Positions 15,231-23,712 of a DNA stretch of 44,038 nt are shown one piece after another. The notes below the pieces were generated by a model, which worked only from the letters and a program-made list of their open reading frames with translations, made no database searches and was not told the origin of the DNA. The DNA lies in the NCBI GenBank assembly GCA_001780895.1, contig MFJJ01000033.1, positions 1-44,038 of the forward strand. The letters are read 5' to 3'. The stretch comes from Candidatus Gottesmanbacteria bacterium RIFCSPHIGHO2_01_FULL_46_14. GTDB lineage: Bacteria; Patescibacteriota; Microgenomatia; UBA10105; UBA927. Position 1 is the stretch's first letter; each line of letters starts with the position of its first letter. The translations under genes and the position numbers were made by a program.

Positions 15231-16801
15231 AAAAATATTTGTTTTTTGGAATTATTATGATTGCAGCCGCTTTGCGGCTTTGGCAGATTGGACAAGTGCC
15301 CGCAAGTCCGGACTGGGATGAAGCAGCGTTAGGCTACAATGCCTATTCCGTTCTTAAGACCGGTCGGGATGAGTATGGGACGTGGTTTCCCATGGTGCTT
15401 CGCTCCTTCGACGATTATAAACCGCCTTTATATATGTATTTGACTATTCCATCTGTTGCAATTTTTGGTCTCGAAACGTGGGCAGTGAGATTACCATCGG
15501 CGATAGCAGGGGTTTTGGCAGTGGTTGGTACGTATTGTTTGGTACTGGAGCTTTTTAAATCCCGGCGATTGGCTCTAATCGCCTCATTTCTGTTAGCGAT
15601 TTCTCCGTGGCATATCCAGTTTTCCCGGATTGCGTTTGAGGCAAACATTGGCGTGACCATTAATATCTGGGCCGTTTATTTGTTTCTCAAGGGTCTGCAA
15701 AAAGAAAAACTACTAATGATTTCAGCCTTTTTATTTGGTTTAGGTTTTTACGCGTATCATAGCGAACGTATATTTCTTCCGCTTCTCGTGGTGATATTAT
15801 CCTTGATATTTCGACAAGAGCTTGCCAAAAGGCGCCGAGAGGTATTGGTTGCGGCAATCATTGGGTTTATTACGATTGCTCCGATACTCTTTACATTTTT
15901 GGATCCGGCGACACTCTCGCGTCTTCGAGGAACGAGTTCATTTGCCGATCAAACACCACTTCTTTCTCGAAGCGTTGCAAAGCTCGAACAGGATCAAAGA
16001 ACCGGAAATCCGTGGGGAGTGATTTTTGATAATCGCCGTCTCGTATGGATGAGTACTGTAGTGGAAGGATATCTATCTCATTTTTCTCTCAAATGGATAT
16101 TTTTAACGGGTGATAATCCAAGGCATCACGCGCCAGATACCGGCCTCCTGTATCTTGTCGAGCTTCCGTTTGTTTTGTGGGGTTTGTATCATCTTGTTAT
16201 TGACTGGAAAGAAAAATCGTCTCGACTTATTCTCTTTTGGTTTTTAGCAGCTCCGATTGCAGCAGCCCCAACGACAGGGCTTCCCCATGCCATTCGGACT
16301 CTGGTATTTCTGCCGACGTTTCAGATCATGACGGCTATCGGAATCAAAAAACTTCCTTCTCGTTTTTTTCCGTTTTTCGTTTTGGTGTTTGTCCTCAATG
16401 TTATCTTCTATCTTCATATGTACTTTGGACATATGAATCGTGAATACTCACAGTTCTGGCAATACGGATATAAACAGGCGGTAGATTATGTTAAAGCCAA
16501 CAATAGAAAATATAAAAAAATTGTCGTCTCGATCCAGCTTGAGCAACCATACATATTTTTCCTCTATTATCTTGCATACGACCCCGCCAAATACTTGGCT
16601 CAAGGTGGTACAAAGTCAGGAGGATTTGAAGAAGTGCGAAACAAATTTGATATTTTTGAATTCCGTCCGATCGACTGGGACCGCGAAAAGCGAAACCGTG
16701 ATGAGCTTTACATCGGGACTCCAAAAGAAATCCGCGGGTCTGTTTTGCAGTCGATTCTGTATCTGGATGGAAGTGAAGCGATCCGTATTGCCCAGCAGTA
16801 A
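15227..16801 (+). CDS. GT39-like membrane glycosyltransferase (type A)
   Basis: A 524-residue protein with DWDEAALGYNAYSVLKTG (Asp31-Glu32), RLPSAIAGVLAVVGTY, LFKSRRLALIASFLLAISPW and SRIAFEANIGV. It is the clearest match to the type A consensus and was used to choose the start of the gene ending at 2693. The tail has YIFFLYYLAYDPAKYL, the run GGTKSGGFEE, and FRPIDWDREK. The GGTKSGGF run recurs exactly in the gene at 17821, so these two are probably the closest sisters in the window even though an SDR gene lies between them. The start is an ATGA overlap. Role as for the other type A enzymes, substrate unknown. Confidence 0.88.
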   Translation: MKKYLFFGIIMIAAALRLWQIGQVPASPDWDEAALGYNAYSVLKTGRDEYGTWFPMVLRSFDDYKPPLYMYLTIPSVAIFGLETWAVRLPSAIAGVLAVVGTYCLVLELFKSRRLALIASFLLAISPWHIQFSRIAFEANIGVTINIWAVYLFLKGLQKEKLLMISAFLFGLGFYAYHSERIFLPLLVVILSLIFRQELAKRRREVLVAAIIGFITIAPILFTFLDPATLSRLRGTSSFADQTPLLSRSVAKLEQDQRTGNPWGVIFDNRRLVWMSTVVEGYLSHFSLKWIFLTGDNPRHHAPDTGLLYLVELPFVLWGLYHLVIDWKEKSSRLILFWFLAAPIAAAPTTGLPHAIRTLVFLPTFQIMTAIGIKKLPSRFFPFFVLVFVLNVIFYLHMYFGHMNREYSQFWQYGYKQAVDYVKANNRKYKKIVVSIQLEQPYIFFLYYLAYDPAKYLAQGGTKSGGFEEVRNKFDIFEFRPIDWDREKRNRDELYIGTPKEIRGSVLQSILYLDGSEAIRIAQQ

Positions 16802-16804
16802 TAT

Positions 16805-17824
16805 ATGAAGATACTTATCACCGGAGGACAGGGATTTTTAGGTAGCTACCTCGTCGATTATCTAGCCAATAAAGGTCAGGAAGTGATTGTTTTCGACAAG
16901 CTCGCCCACGACGTTTCTGGGGATATTACGTCTCGAAAAGATGTACGCACAGTGTTTGAGAAATACGGCCCGTTTGATACTGTGTATCATTTGGCCTCTG
17001 CGATGCCTGACAAAGTGGTTAGTAACGACGTGACATGGAAAACAAATGTACATGGAACAATCAATGTGGTCTCTGAGGCTGTCAAAAACAAAGCGAAGTC
17101 ATTTGTGTTTACCTCAAGCAATGTGACATACGGTATTCCCAAAGAGCTTCCCGTAACAGAAGAAACACAACTCCATCCACTTGAGGTGTACGGGAAAAGC
17201 AAGGCACAAGCCGAAGCGGAGCTTGCAAAATTTGCGGGTCAGATCAATATTCAAATCTTTCGTTGTCCGGTCATCACCGGCGTCGGCAGATTGGGTCTGC
17301 AGGCAATTCTTTTTGAGTTTATTTCTGAGAACAGAAACGTCTACACACTGGGAGACGGATCAAATAAATATCAGTTTGTTGACGCGCAGGACGTGTGCCA
17401 GGCATTAGAAAAGGCGAGTCACATGCTTGGATTTGACATCTATACTATCGGGGGCGACGGTGTTATGACAATCAAGGAGGTTTACAAAAAGCTTATAGAA
17501 GCAGCGGGGAGCCGGTCAAAGGTAATACCTCTTCCCGCATTTTTGACACTTGGTGTTCTGGCGTTCCTCGACAGGTTTAATATTTCGCCCCTTGGTGTAT
17601 ATCAGTATTCAATGCTGGGTAGATCCCTTTATATGGATACGACAAAAATTAAGAAAAAGCTTAAATGGAAACCCAAAAAAACCAATGCACAGTCTTTTAT
17701 AGAAAATTATGAGTGGTATGTAAAACATAAAGGAACATTTACAGAAGTAGGATCCGGAAAAGCATCAAATAACAAAAGTCTTCCTAAGATGAAAATTTTT
17801 AAATTGTTAAAATTTCTCTCGTGA
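16805..17824 (+). CDS. NAD(P)-dependent sugar epimerase/dehydratase (extended SDR)
   Basis: A 339-residue cytoplasmic protein of the extended short-chain dehydrogenase/reductase family. The Rossmann glycine motif TGGQGFLG is at residues 6-13, FTSSNVTYG supplies the active-site serine region, and VYGKSK gives the catalytic Tyr129-x3-Lys133. LGDGSNKYQFVDAQDVCQAL and YTIGGDGVMTIKEV are typical of the nucleotide-sugar-binding half. It probably converts an NDP-sugar (epimerase or dehydratase), supplying a donor for nearby transferases; exact chemistry is not resolved. The last ~25 residues (after WYVKH) are a lysine- and serine-rich tail beyond the usual end. It sits between two sister GT39-like genes, 3 bp after one, with a 4-bp GTGA overlap into the next. 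Confidence 0.85.
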   Translation: MKILITGGQGFLGSYLVDYLANKGQEVIVFDKLAHDVSGDITSRKDVRTVFEKYGPFDTVYHLASAMPDKVVSNDVTWKTNVHGTINVVSEAVKNKAKSFVFTSSNVTYGIPKELPVTEETQLHPLEVYGKSKAQAEAELAKFAGQINIQIFRCPVITGVGRLGLQAILFEFISENRNVYTLGDGSNKYQFVDAQDVCQALEKASHMLGFDIYTIGGDGVMTIKEVYKKLIEAAGSRSKVIPLPAFLTLGVLAFLDRFNISPLGVYQYSMLGRSLYMDTTKIKKKLKWKPKKTNAQSFIENYEWYVKHKGTFTEVGSGKASNNKSLPKMKIFKLLKFLS

Positions 17825-19305
17825 ATAGATATCTTATTGCAATTCTCATTCTGGCTGCTTTTTTGCGTCTTTGGAAGTTAGGAAGCGTTCCGCCGAGTGC
17901 AAGCATGGACGAAGCTTCTGTTGGATGGAACGCATACTCTGTATTAAAAACCGGCGTTGATGAGTACGGAGAATTTCCGCTCATATCGCAGCGTGGGTAC
18001 GACGATTGGAGAAGATCAACATATCTGTTCCTTACGATCCCGTTTATAGCTTTTTTTGATTTACAGGTAATTTCAATACGTCTTCCGGCGGTAATTCTTT
18101 CTTTGTTTACTATTTGGGCAACGTACCATATTGTGTTGCGTTTGTTTTCAAAAGATAGAATTGCAATACTTTCCGCACTACTCCTTGCCATAAGTCCATG
18201 GCATATCTACATTTCCCGCCTTGGGCACGAGTCCAATGCGTATTTGTCATTTTTTGTTTTCGGGGTCCTGTTTTTTCTGGAAAGTCGATGGTTCGTGGCC
18301 ATCGTATTTTTTACTCTATCGATGATGAGTTACTATGCAGGGCAAGTATTGGTGCCGCTCTTTGGCTTAGGGCTTCTTATAATTTATCGCGATTCATTTA
18401 AGAAGTTTGTCGTTCCGATTATGGTATCTGTTCCATTTCTCGTTCCAATTTTTTGGACTATTTTTTCGCCAAGTGCAATGGTGCGTTTCCAAGGAACGAG
18501 TGCCTTTGATTTTACACAGAAGAAGATAACCAATGGAAAAATACTTATGAATAATTATCTGTCTCATTTTAGGCCTACATGGCTGTTTACGAATTCCGGA
18601 AGTGAGTCATTTAAAGTGCCGAATCTGGGACTTCTTTATGTGTGGGAACTGCCATTTATTGTCATCGGAATTATTTCATTGCTGCGTCGTCGTGATGTGG
18701 ATCACCGTGCAAAAAAACTAATATTTCTTTGGTTTTTTCTTGCTCCGCTACCGGCGTCGATTGCGACACAGGCGCCTCATGCAATGCGTTCATATGCATC
18801 TGTAGTTCCCTGGCAAATAATAACCGCCCTTGGACTTTATTGGACCGTATCAAATCTTAAAATTCCTTCGTTTATTATTGCGTTGACATTGCTCCTGGTC
18901 AGTTTGCGTTTGTTTTATCCGAATTATTTTATTGTTTTTCCAAGAGAACAGTCTGATTCATTTCATTTCGCACTATCCAAAGCACTTCCGAATATTTTTT
19001 CTAGAGAACAAGGGGTTAATAAAATCGTTTTTTCCAATAAAGACAATTTGTATCAATCATATATGTTGTATTTATACTATCGTCATTTTGATCCGTTCAC
19101 GTATCAGCGAATGGGCGGGACAAAATCAGGTGGGTTTGCCGAAACGCATGCAATCGGCAAATATGAATTTCGTCCGATTAATTGGAGCAATGAAGAACCG
19201 GGATTGTATGTTGGCAATGTATCCGAGTTTCCCGACGGGGTAACTGGTATCGGAATGACAAATAAAACAGGAAAAGAAGTGATTAAAATAGTAGAACGGA
19301 AATAA
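17821..19305 (+). CDS. GT39-like membrane glycosyltransferase (type A), GTG start
   Basis: A 494-residue protein with PSASMDEASVGWNAYSVLKTG (Asp30-Glu31), ISIRLPAVILSLFT and ISPWHIYISRLGHESNA. The GTG at 17821 lies in a GTGA overlap with the SDR stop and places the acidic pair where the paralogs have it. About ten membrane segments precede a soluble tail with YMLYLYYRHFDPFTY, GGTKSGGFAE and YEFRPINWSNEE. The tail is closest to the 15227 protein. The central loop is shorter than in the paralogs, which explains the lower length. It ends in a TAATG overlap with the following type B gene. Confidence 0.86.
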   Translation: MNRYLIAILILAAFLRLWKLGSVPPSASMDEASVGWNAYSVLKTGVDEYGEFPLISQRGYDDWRRSTYLFLTIPFIAFFDLQVISIRLPAVILSLFTIWATYHIVLRLFSKDRIAILSALLLAISPWHIYISRLGHESNAYLSFFVFGVLFFLESRWFVAIVFFTLSMMSYYAGQVLVPLFGLGLLIIYRDSFKKFVVPIMVSVPFLVPIFWTIFSPSAMVRFQGTSAFDFTQKKITNGKILMNNYLSHFRPTWLFTNSGSESFKVPNLGLLYVWELPFIVIGIISLLRRRDVDHRAKKLIFLWFFLAPLPASIATQAPHAMRSYASVVPWQIITALGLYWTVSNLKIPSFIIALTLLLVSLRLFYPNYFIVFPREQSDSFHFALSKALPNIFSREQGVNKIVFSNKDNLYQSYMLYLYYRHFDPFTYQRMGGTKSGGFAETHAIGKYEFRPINWSNEEPGLYVGNVSEFPDGVTGIGMTNKTGKEVIKIVERK

Positions 19306-20696
19306 TGGTGAAATGGACTCTTATCGCACTGCTGGTTTTAGGATTTTTTCTTCGCGGACAGGAATTATTAAGCGGCAACTTTCTATTCCTCAAAGATCAG
19401 GGCCGCGATATGCTTGCGGTCAAATCCATTGTTGTTGATAAAAAACTAACACTCATTGGCCCCTATACCGGACTTCAAGCTGTGTTTCAAGGTCCCCTCT
19501 ACTACTATCTTCTCGCCATACCGTTTGCCATATTCAGAGGAGATCCATGGGGCGTCATGCTCCTTTTGATGATCACAAGTCTTGCTTCGATCAGTATGGG
19601 ATTTTCTATTGGAGGAATTCTTACTGCTTTTCTTTTTGCAACGTCGCCTGCGCTAGGAGCAGCAGCAACATTTTTTTGGAGTCCGTTTTTTGTGATTCCT
19701 ATTATGTGTGGATATGTGTATTTTTTTATGCGGTGGGTCAAAAAAGGGGATAAGCATTCATTCGTATGGTTATCAATAACCCTTGCCCTTTTGTATCATT
19801 TTGAGCTTGCGTTTGCAGTGCCGTGGACGATAGTGAGTATTTTACTGTTTTTCCATGCTGGTGTTCGTTGGTATCCAAGAATACTATTCTTCCTGATTTT
19901 ATTTTCAATTTTTCCGCTTATTCTATTTGACGTTCGTCACGATTTTCTTACCACTCGATCAATTTTTGCTCTTGTAGGAGGATCAGCGCAGGGACTTACG
20001 TCAAGCTTCGAGCCGTATGACAAAATAATCCGTGATCATATCGTTAGTTTCGTCAGTAGTATTAATGCATCGTTTTTTATAAACGCGTCGATTGCTGGGC
20101 TTACGTCTGTCACCCTAATCGTAGGAGGAATTTGGTATCTCGCGTTCGGGAAAAGAGTTGAAATAAAGCTTCTGTTTGTGATGCCAGTCCTTTTGTGGTT
20201 TGTCTATCTTCTTTATCCTTTTCAGCTCTACAGCTGGTACCTCGTCGGGCTTTTTCCTGTCTATATGATTCTTTTGGGATATGGATTATCGAAACACAAA
20301 AATATTGCAGTTGGATGCATGATTCTCATATCGATATTTACCGTTCAAAAACTCCTAAAACTTTACACGGCAACAGATTGGGGTGGAACGGCAAAAATAC
20401 GGGGGAAACTTGCTGCGATTGACACAATTATCAAGGATTCACAAGGCAAGCTGTTTAATGTACTCGTTTTTACTCCTGTCGTCTTAACTGATGCCTATGA
20501 TTATCTGTTTTGGTGGAAGTATGGATCAATTCCTTCAAAAGAAAAACAAGATTTAACATATTTGCTCATTGAGCCGGATCCCTCAAAGCCGTGGTCGCAC
20601 GAGGGGTGGCTCGAGACGGTCGTCTCTGGCGGTGGTATCATTGAAACCAGGACCTTACCTTCCGGATTTATTATTCAAAAGCGATTGTATGACTAG
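19305..20696 (+). CDS. GT39-like membrane glycosyltransferase (type B)
   Basis: A 463-residue polytopic protein with FLKDQGRDMLAVKSIV (Asp31, Arg34, Asp35) followed by LIGPYTGLQAVFQGPLYYYL, the type B signature shared with 4281 and 11052. FFWSPFFVIPI matches the mid-protein W.P motif. The tail TYLLIEPDPSKPW aligns with TYLLIEPPARDNP of the 4281 protein, so those two are likely the closest type B pair. Translation starts at the ATG in a one-base TAATG overlap, which indicates termination-reinitiation coupling. It directly precedes a PTPS-related gene; the same two families also flank each other at 11051. Confidence 0.85.
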   Translation: MVKWTLIALLVLGFFLRGQELLSGNFLFLKDQGRDMLAVKSIVVDKKLTLIGPYTGLQAVFQGPLYYYLLAIPFAIFRGDPWGVMLLLMITSLASISMGFSIGGILTAFLFATSPALGAAATFFWSPFFVIPIMCGYVYFFMRWVKKGDKHSFVWLSITLALLYHFELAFAVPWTIVSILLFFHAGVRWYPRILFFLILFSIFPLILFDVRHDFLTTRSIFALVGGSAQGLTSSFEPYDKIIRDHIVSFVSSINASFFINASIAGLTSVTLIVGGIWYLAFGKRVEIKLLFVMPVLLWFVYLLYPFQLYSWYLVGLFPVYMILLGYGLSKHKNIAVGCMILISIFTVQKLLKLYTATDWGGTAKIRGKLAAIDTIIKDSQGKLFNVLVFTPVVLTDAYDYLFWWKYGSIPSKEKQDLTYLLIEPDPSKPWSHEGWLETVVSGGGIIETRTLPSGFIIQKRLYD

Positions 20697-22206
20697 TTTT
20701 ATTTTATTGATATTTTCACTTATTCCCCTCTTCGATTTACTCCACCCCGGATTGCCGATAACCCATGATGGACAGGATCATGTGGCCAGAATTGCCAATT
20801 TTTACCAGTCTCTCACGGAGGGAAACATTATTCCAAGATGGGCGGGGAATCTTAATTGGGGCTATGGTCATCCCATTCTCATGTTTCTCTATCCGTTGCC
20901 CTCATACGTTGCGTCGCTGTTTCACTTTATAGGATTTTCCTTCGTTGACAGTACAAAGCTGGTGTTTGCAGTCGCCTATATTGCCAGTATTTTTGCGATG
21001 TATCTATGGAGTAAATCTCAATGGGGAGAACGAGCTGGTTTCGCCGCAGCGCTGCTGTATGGTTTTGCGCCGTATAGATTCGTCGACCTGTATGTTCGTG
21101 GCGCGATAGGCGAACACGTAGCATTCATTTTCCCACCGCTCATCCTCTGGGCGACTGATCGCAAACGATGGCTCATCGGAACACTCGCGGTAGCAGGACT
21201 TTTGTTATCTCACAACGCAGTCAGTCTTATGTTCGCACCGGTAATTATTTTGTATATTCTATACCATCGTCGATCCTTTTTACCTATCGTTTTGGGACTT
21301 TTGATATCTGCATTTTTCTGGATACCAGCGCTCTATGAGGGGAGATATACGCTTCGTGATATCGTGACCAATGAAGATTTTGCTGGTAGATTTGTACATT
21401 TTAGTCAATTTTTTTATACGAGGGGCAATGAGCTATCAAAAGAAATCGGTATTGTTGGGTTTCTCATTATAGTTTCTGCTATTGTTTTGTTTTTTCGGCG
21501 AAGAGAAAAATTTCTTGGTGGAGTACTTATTGTTCTCGGAATATCAATATTCTTGATGTTACCAACGTCTCAACCAATATGGCAAACAGTAACGATTCTG
21601 CAGAAGTTCCAGTTTCCGTGGCGTTTCTTACATCTGGTTGTATTTTGTGTCGCGGTTTTGGGTGGACTTGTCATGAGTAAAGTCAAAAATCAGTTGCCGG
21701 TAGCAATGTTTGTAGCGATTGGACTTTTAATACCTACATATTCTATGTGGAACGCTCAATATTATCGGGAGTATCCGGAGTCGTTCTTTACCTCGGTGTA
21801 TAAGGGGACAACCGATACCGGTGAAAGCAGCCCGATCTGGTCCGTGCGTTTCATGGAGCACGAGCCTTCTGTGCCAATCGAGGTTATAGATGGGAATGCA
21901 CAAGTCGAGTTTGGTTTGCGAAACACCACAAAACGGGAATATAAGGTCAATGCACAAGATAAAACGCGACTACTTGAAAATACACTCTATTTTCCGGGAT
22001 GGCAGGTATTGGTGGACGGTCAACAAGTCCCCATCGAATTCCAAGATCCAAATCACCGTGGCCTCATGACATTTGCCGTAGATTCAGGTGTACATATGAT
22101 ACTTGTACGGTTCACTCGGACAAAACTTCGTCTTTATGCTGAACTTGTGAGTTTGGGCGCTTTCGTATTATTAGGAGGCATGCTCATCTATAATAGGAAG
22201 TTATGA
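20689..22206 (+). CDS. PTPS-related-domain membrane protein (PF10131-like), GT-C type
   Basis: The ORF track begins at 20569, inside the previous gene, but the N-terminal membrane segment starts at the ATG at 20689 (MTSFILLIFSLIPLF), giving 505 residues and an 8-bp overlap. PITHDGQDHVARIANFY (His26-Asp27-Gly28), IPRWAGNLNWGYGHPILMFLYP and YVRGAIGEHVAFIFPPLILW identify the family, shared with 9467 and 27744. The terminal module LYFPGWQVLVDGQQVPIEFQ closely matches the 9467 protein, and both share VPIEFQD. The true reaction is unknown; GT-C-like transfer of a sugar outside the membrane is inferred from architecture and context. Confidence 0.85.
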   Translation: MTSFILLIFSLIPLFDLLHPGLPITHDGQDHVARIANFYQSLTEGNIIPRWAGNLNWGYGHPILMFLYPLPSYVASLFHFIGFSFVDSTKLVFAVAYIASIFAMYLWSKSQWGERAGFAAALLYGFAPYRFVDLYVRGAIGEHVAFIFPPLILWATDRKRWLIGTLAVAGLLLSHNAVSLMFAPVIILYILYHRRSFLPIVLGLLISAFFWIPALYEGRYTLRDIVTNEDFAGRFVHFSQFFYTRGNELSKEIGIVGFLIIVSAIVLFFRRREKFLGGVLIVLGISIFLMLPTSQPIWQTVTILQKFQFPWRFLHLVVFCVAVLGGLVMSKVKNQLPVAMFVAIGLLIPTYSMWNAQYYREYPESFFTSVYKGTTDTGESSPIWSVRFMEHEPSVPIEVIDGNAQVEFGLRNTTKREYKVNAQDKTRLLENTLYFPGWQVLVDGQQVPIEFQDPNHRGLMTFAVDSGVHMILVRFTRTKLRLYAELVSLGAFVLLGGMLIYNRKL

Positions 22207-23024
22207 AGCTTTCCGTAGTTCTGGCAGTCTTTAACGAGGAGGATGTGTTGGCGACGTGTCTTGAGTCAATCAAAGGTCTTGCTGATGAGATTATTATTGT
22301 GGATGGGGGATCAACGGATAAGACAGTGGAGATTGCCAAAAAATACGGTGCCAAAGTGTTTGTGACGGATAATCCGCCGATTTTTCATATCAATAAGCAA
22401 CGTGCGGTGGACAGGGCAAAAGGTGATTGGATCTTGCAGTTAGATGCAGATGAGGTTGTGCCGGAGGCACTGAGTATCGAAATTCGGACTGTCATCCCGG
22501 CCATCGAGCCGGGATCCAGGCAAGAAAAAGACTGGATTCCGGGTCAAGCCCGGAATGACAATGGATTTAATGGATATTATGTTTCAAGGAAAAATTATTT
22601 TCTCTGGTACTGGATGAGAAAAGGCGGGCAGTATCCGGATTATGTTGTGAGATTGTTCAAACGTGGAAAAGGAAGCTTTCCACAAAAAAGCGTCCATGAG
22701 CAAATTGTTGTGGATGGACCTATCGGATATTTAAAAACGCCGCTGGAGCACAGACCGTATACGTCGTTTGCCGAATATTGGCAAAAAGCACATACCTATG
22801 CAATGCTGCGGGCCAGAGAAATGGCAGGAGTGAAGCTTGAGGTTACTCCTGAGACATTCGTACAATACTATTTCCTGCGTCCGACGAAAACTTTTTTGAA
22901 TCTTTACGTACGCCATAAGGGATTTGTCGATGGTATATTTGGATTCCTTTTCGCATTATTTTCTGCATATCAAGAACCATTGGCGTTTAGGAAATACATA
23001 CAGTATGGAAAAAACTTCAACTAA
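22203..23024 (+). CDS. GT2 glycosyltransferase, WaaE/KdtX-like, carrying an in-frame palindromic insertion
   Basis: A 273-residue cytoplasmic or membrane-associated family 2 transferase. Motifs: VVLAVFNEEDVLATCLESI, IIVDGGSTDKT, LQLDADEVV (the DXD-type metal site, Asp81-Asp83), and GYYVSRKNYFLWYWMRKGGQ with YPDYVVRLF, typical of the WaaE/KdtX group. Residues 97-119 are encoded by a 69-bp inverted-repeat element (22491-22559) inserted without a frameshift. Without it the protein would be 250 residues, the usual family size. The insertion lies in the surface region between the DXD strand and the NGYYVSRKN block, so activity may survive. A purine-rich AGGAAG lies just before the ATG. The start overlaps the previous stop (ATGA), and the end overlaps the methyltransferase by 20 bp. 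Confidence 0.87.
   Translation: MKLSVVLAVFNEEDVLATCLESIKGLADEIIIVDGGSTDKTVEIAKKYGAKVFVTDNPPIFHINKQRAVDRAKGDWILQLDADEVVPEALSIEIRTVIPAIEPGSRQEKDWIPGQARNDNGFNGYYVSRKNYFLWYWMRKGGQYPDYVVRLFKRGKGSFPQKSVHEQIVVDGPIGYLKTPLEHRPYTSFAEYWQKAHTYAMLRAREMAGVKLEVTPETFVQYYFLRPTKTFLNLYVRHKGFVDGIFGFLFALFSAYQEPLAFRKYIQYGKNFN
22491..22559. repeat. 69-bp REP/MITE-like palindromic element inside the GT2 gene
   Basis: The left arm begins GTCATCCCGG and ends GGGATCCAG (29 bp). The right arm begins CTGGATTCCGGG and ends CCCGGAATGAC (28 bp). The arms are near-perfect inverted complements around a 12-bp A-rich centre. The termini and CTGGATTC/GAATCCAG cores match the dispersed GTCATTCC...GGAATGAC repeats known from many bacterial genomes. 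Length is exactly 23 codons. No second copy was seen in this window and no convincing target duplication is visible. Confidence 0.85.
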
Positions 23025-23712
23025 ACAACATTGGCAATCCTATTGGAAAACGCCCGACCATCAACCACCGGTAGTGCACGAAGAAATGCTTTCAGAGTTG
23101 CAACACATTACAAATATAAAGGGCAAGAAAATACTTGAAGTCGGAGCTGGAATGGGAGGAGATAGTGTTCGATTGGCGGAATTTGGTGCCTCGGTAACAG
23201 CTGTTGATTATACCCAGGAGTCTCTTGATGAAATTGATGAGTTTGCCAAAAAACATAACGTGAGTGTTGACACCGTCAGGGGAGATGCGCGAGAGCTTCC
23301 GTTCAAAGACGAAGTCTTTGATATCGTTTTCCATCAAGGACTTCTCGAGCATTTTAAAGATCCTTCGGTAATTCTCAGCGAACACGTTCGAGTACTAAAA
23401 AAGAGAGGCTATCTCGTTGTTGATGTTCCTCAAGCATTCACAACCTATACGATAAAAAAGAAAATTGCTATTGCACGGGGAGCATGGTTTGCCGGTTGGG
23501 AGCGGTCGTTTTCCATTGGGCAATTAGAGCATCTCATGAGAGAGGCGGGTCTTTCGATAGTGAGGGCATACGGGTGGGGTTACTACGGAAAACTCCATGC
23601 GATACGAAATCTAAATCTGGGGAAATGGTATGAACAACTTTGGGGTATTATCGAGAAATCCAGAATGAAACTGTATCTCAATTGGTGTATTGGAGTTATC
23701 GCACAGAAATGA
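23005..23712 (+). CDS. Class I SAM-dependent methyltransferase
   Basis: The ORF track start at 22924 lies within the preceding gene. The ATG at 23005 (MEKTSTKQHWQSYW) gives a 235-residue protein with a normal N-terminus. Motif I is LEVGAGMGGDSVRLAEFG (from about residue 44), followed by VTAVDYTQESLDEI, then GDARELPFKDEVFDIVFHQG and LEHFKDP, the standard SAM-binding fold. It lacks membrane segments. Placed among glycosyltransferases, it may methylate a sugar or a glycan end, but small-molecule targets cannot be excluded. It overlaps the GT2 gene by 20 bp and the next gene by 4 bp (ATGA). Confidence 0.85.
   Translation: MEKTSTKQHWQSYWKTPDHQPPVVHEEMLSELQHITNIKGKKILEVGAGMGGDSVRLAEFGASVTAVDYTQESLDEIDEFAKKHNVSVDTVRGDARELPFKDEVFDIVFHQGLLEHFKDPSVILSEHVRVLKKRGYLVVDVPQAFTTYTIKKKIAIARGAWFAGWERSFSIGQLEHLMREAGLSIVRAYGWGYYGKLHAIRNLNLGKWYEQLWGIIEKSRMKLYLNWCIGVIAQK

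Noticed and set aside
17799-18191. 130-residue minus-strand ORF
   Set aside because: Lies opposite the N-terminal half of a clear GT39-like gene and shows no family resemblance.
20569-20688. N-terminal extension of the PTPS-related gene as given in the ORF track
   Set aside because: The extension is out-of-frame translation of the preceding gene, and the family N-terminus starts at the ATG at 20689.
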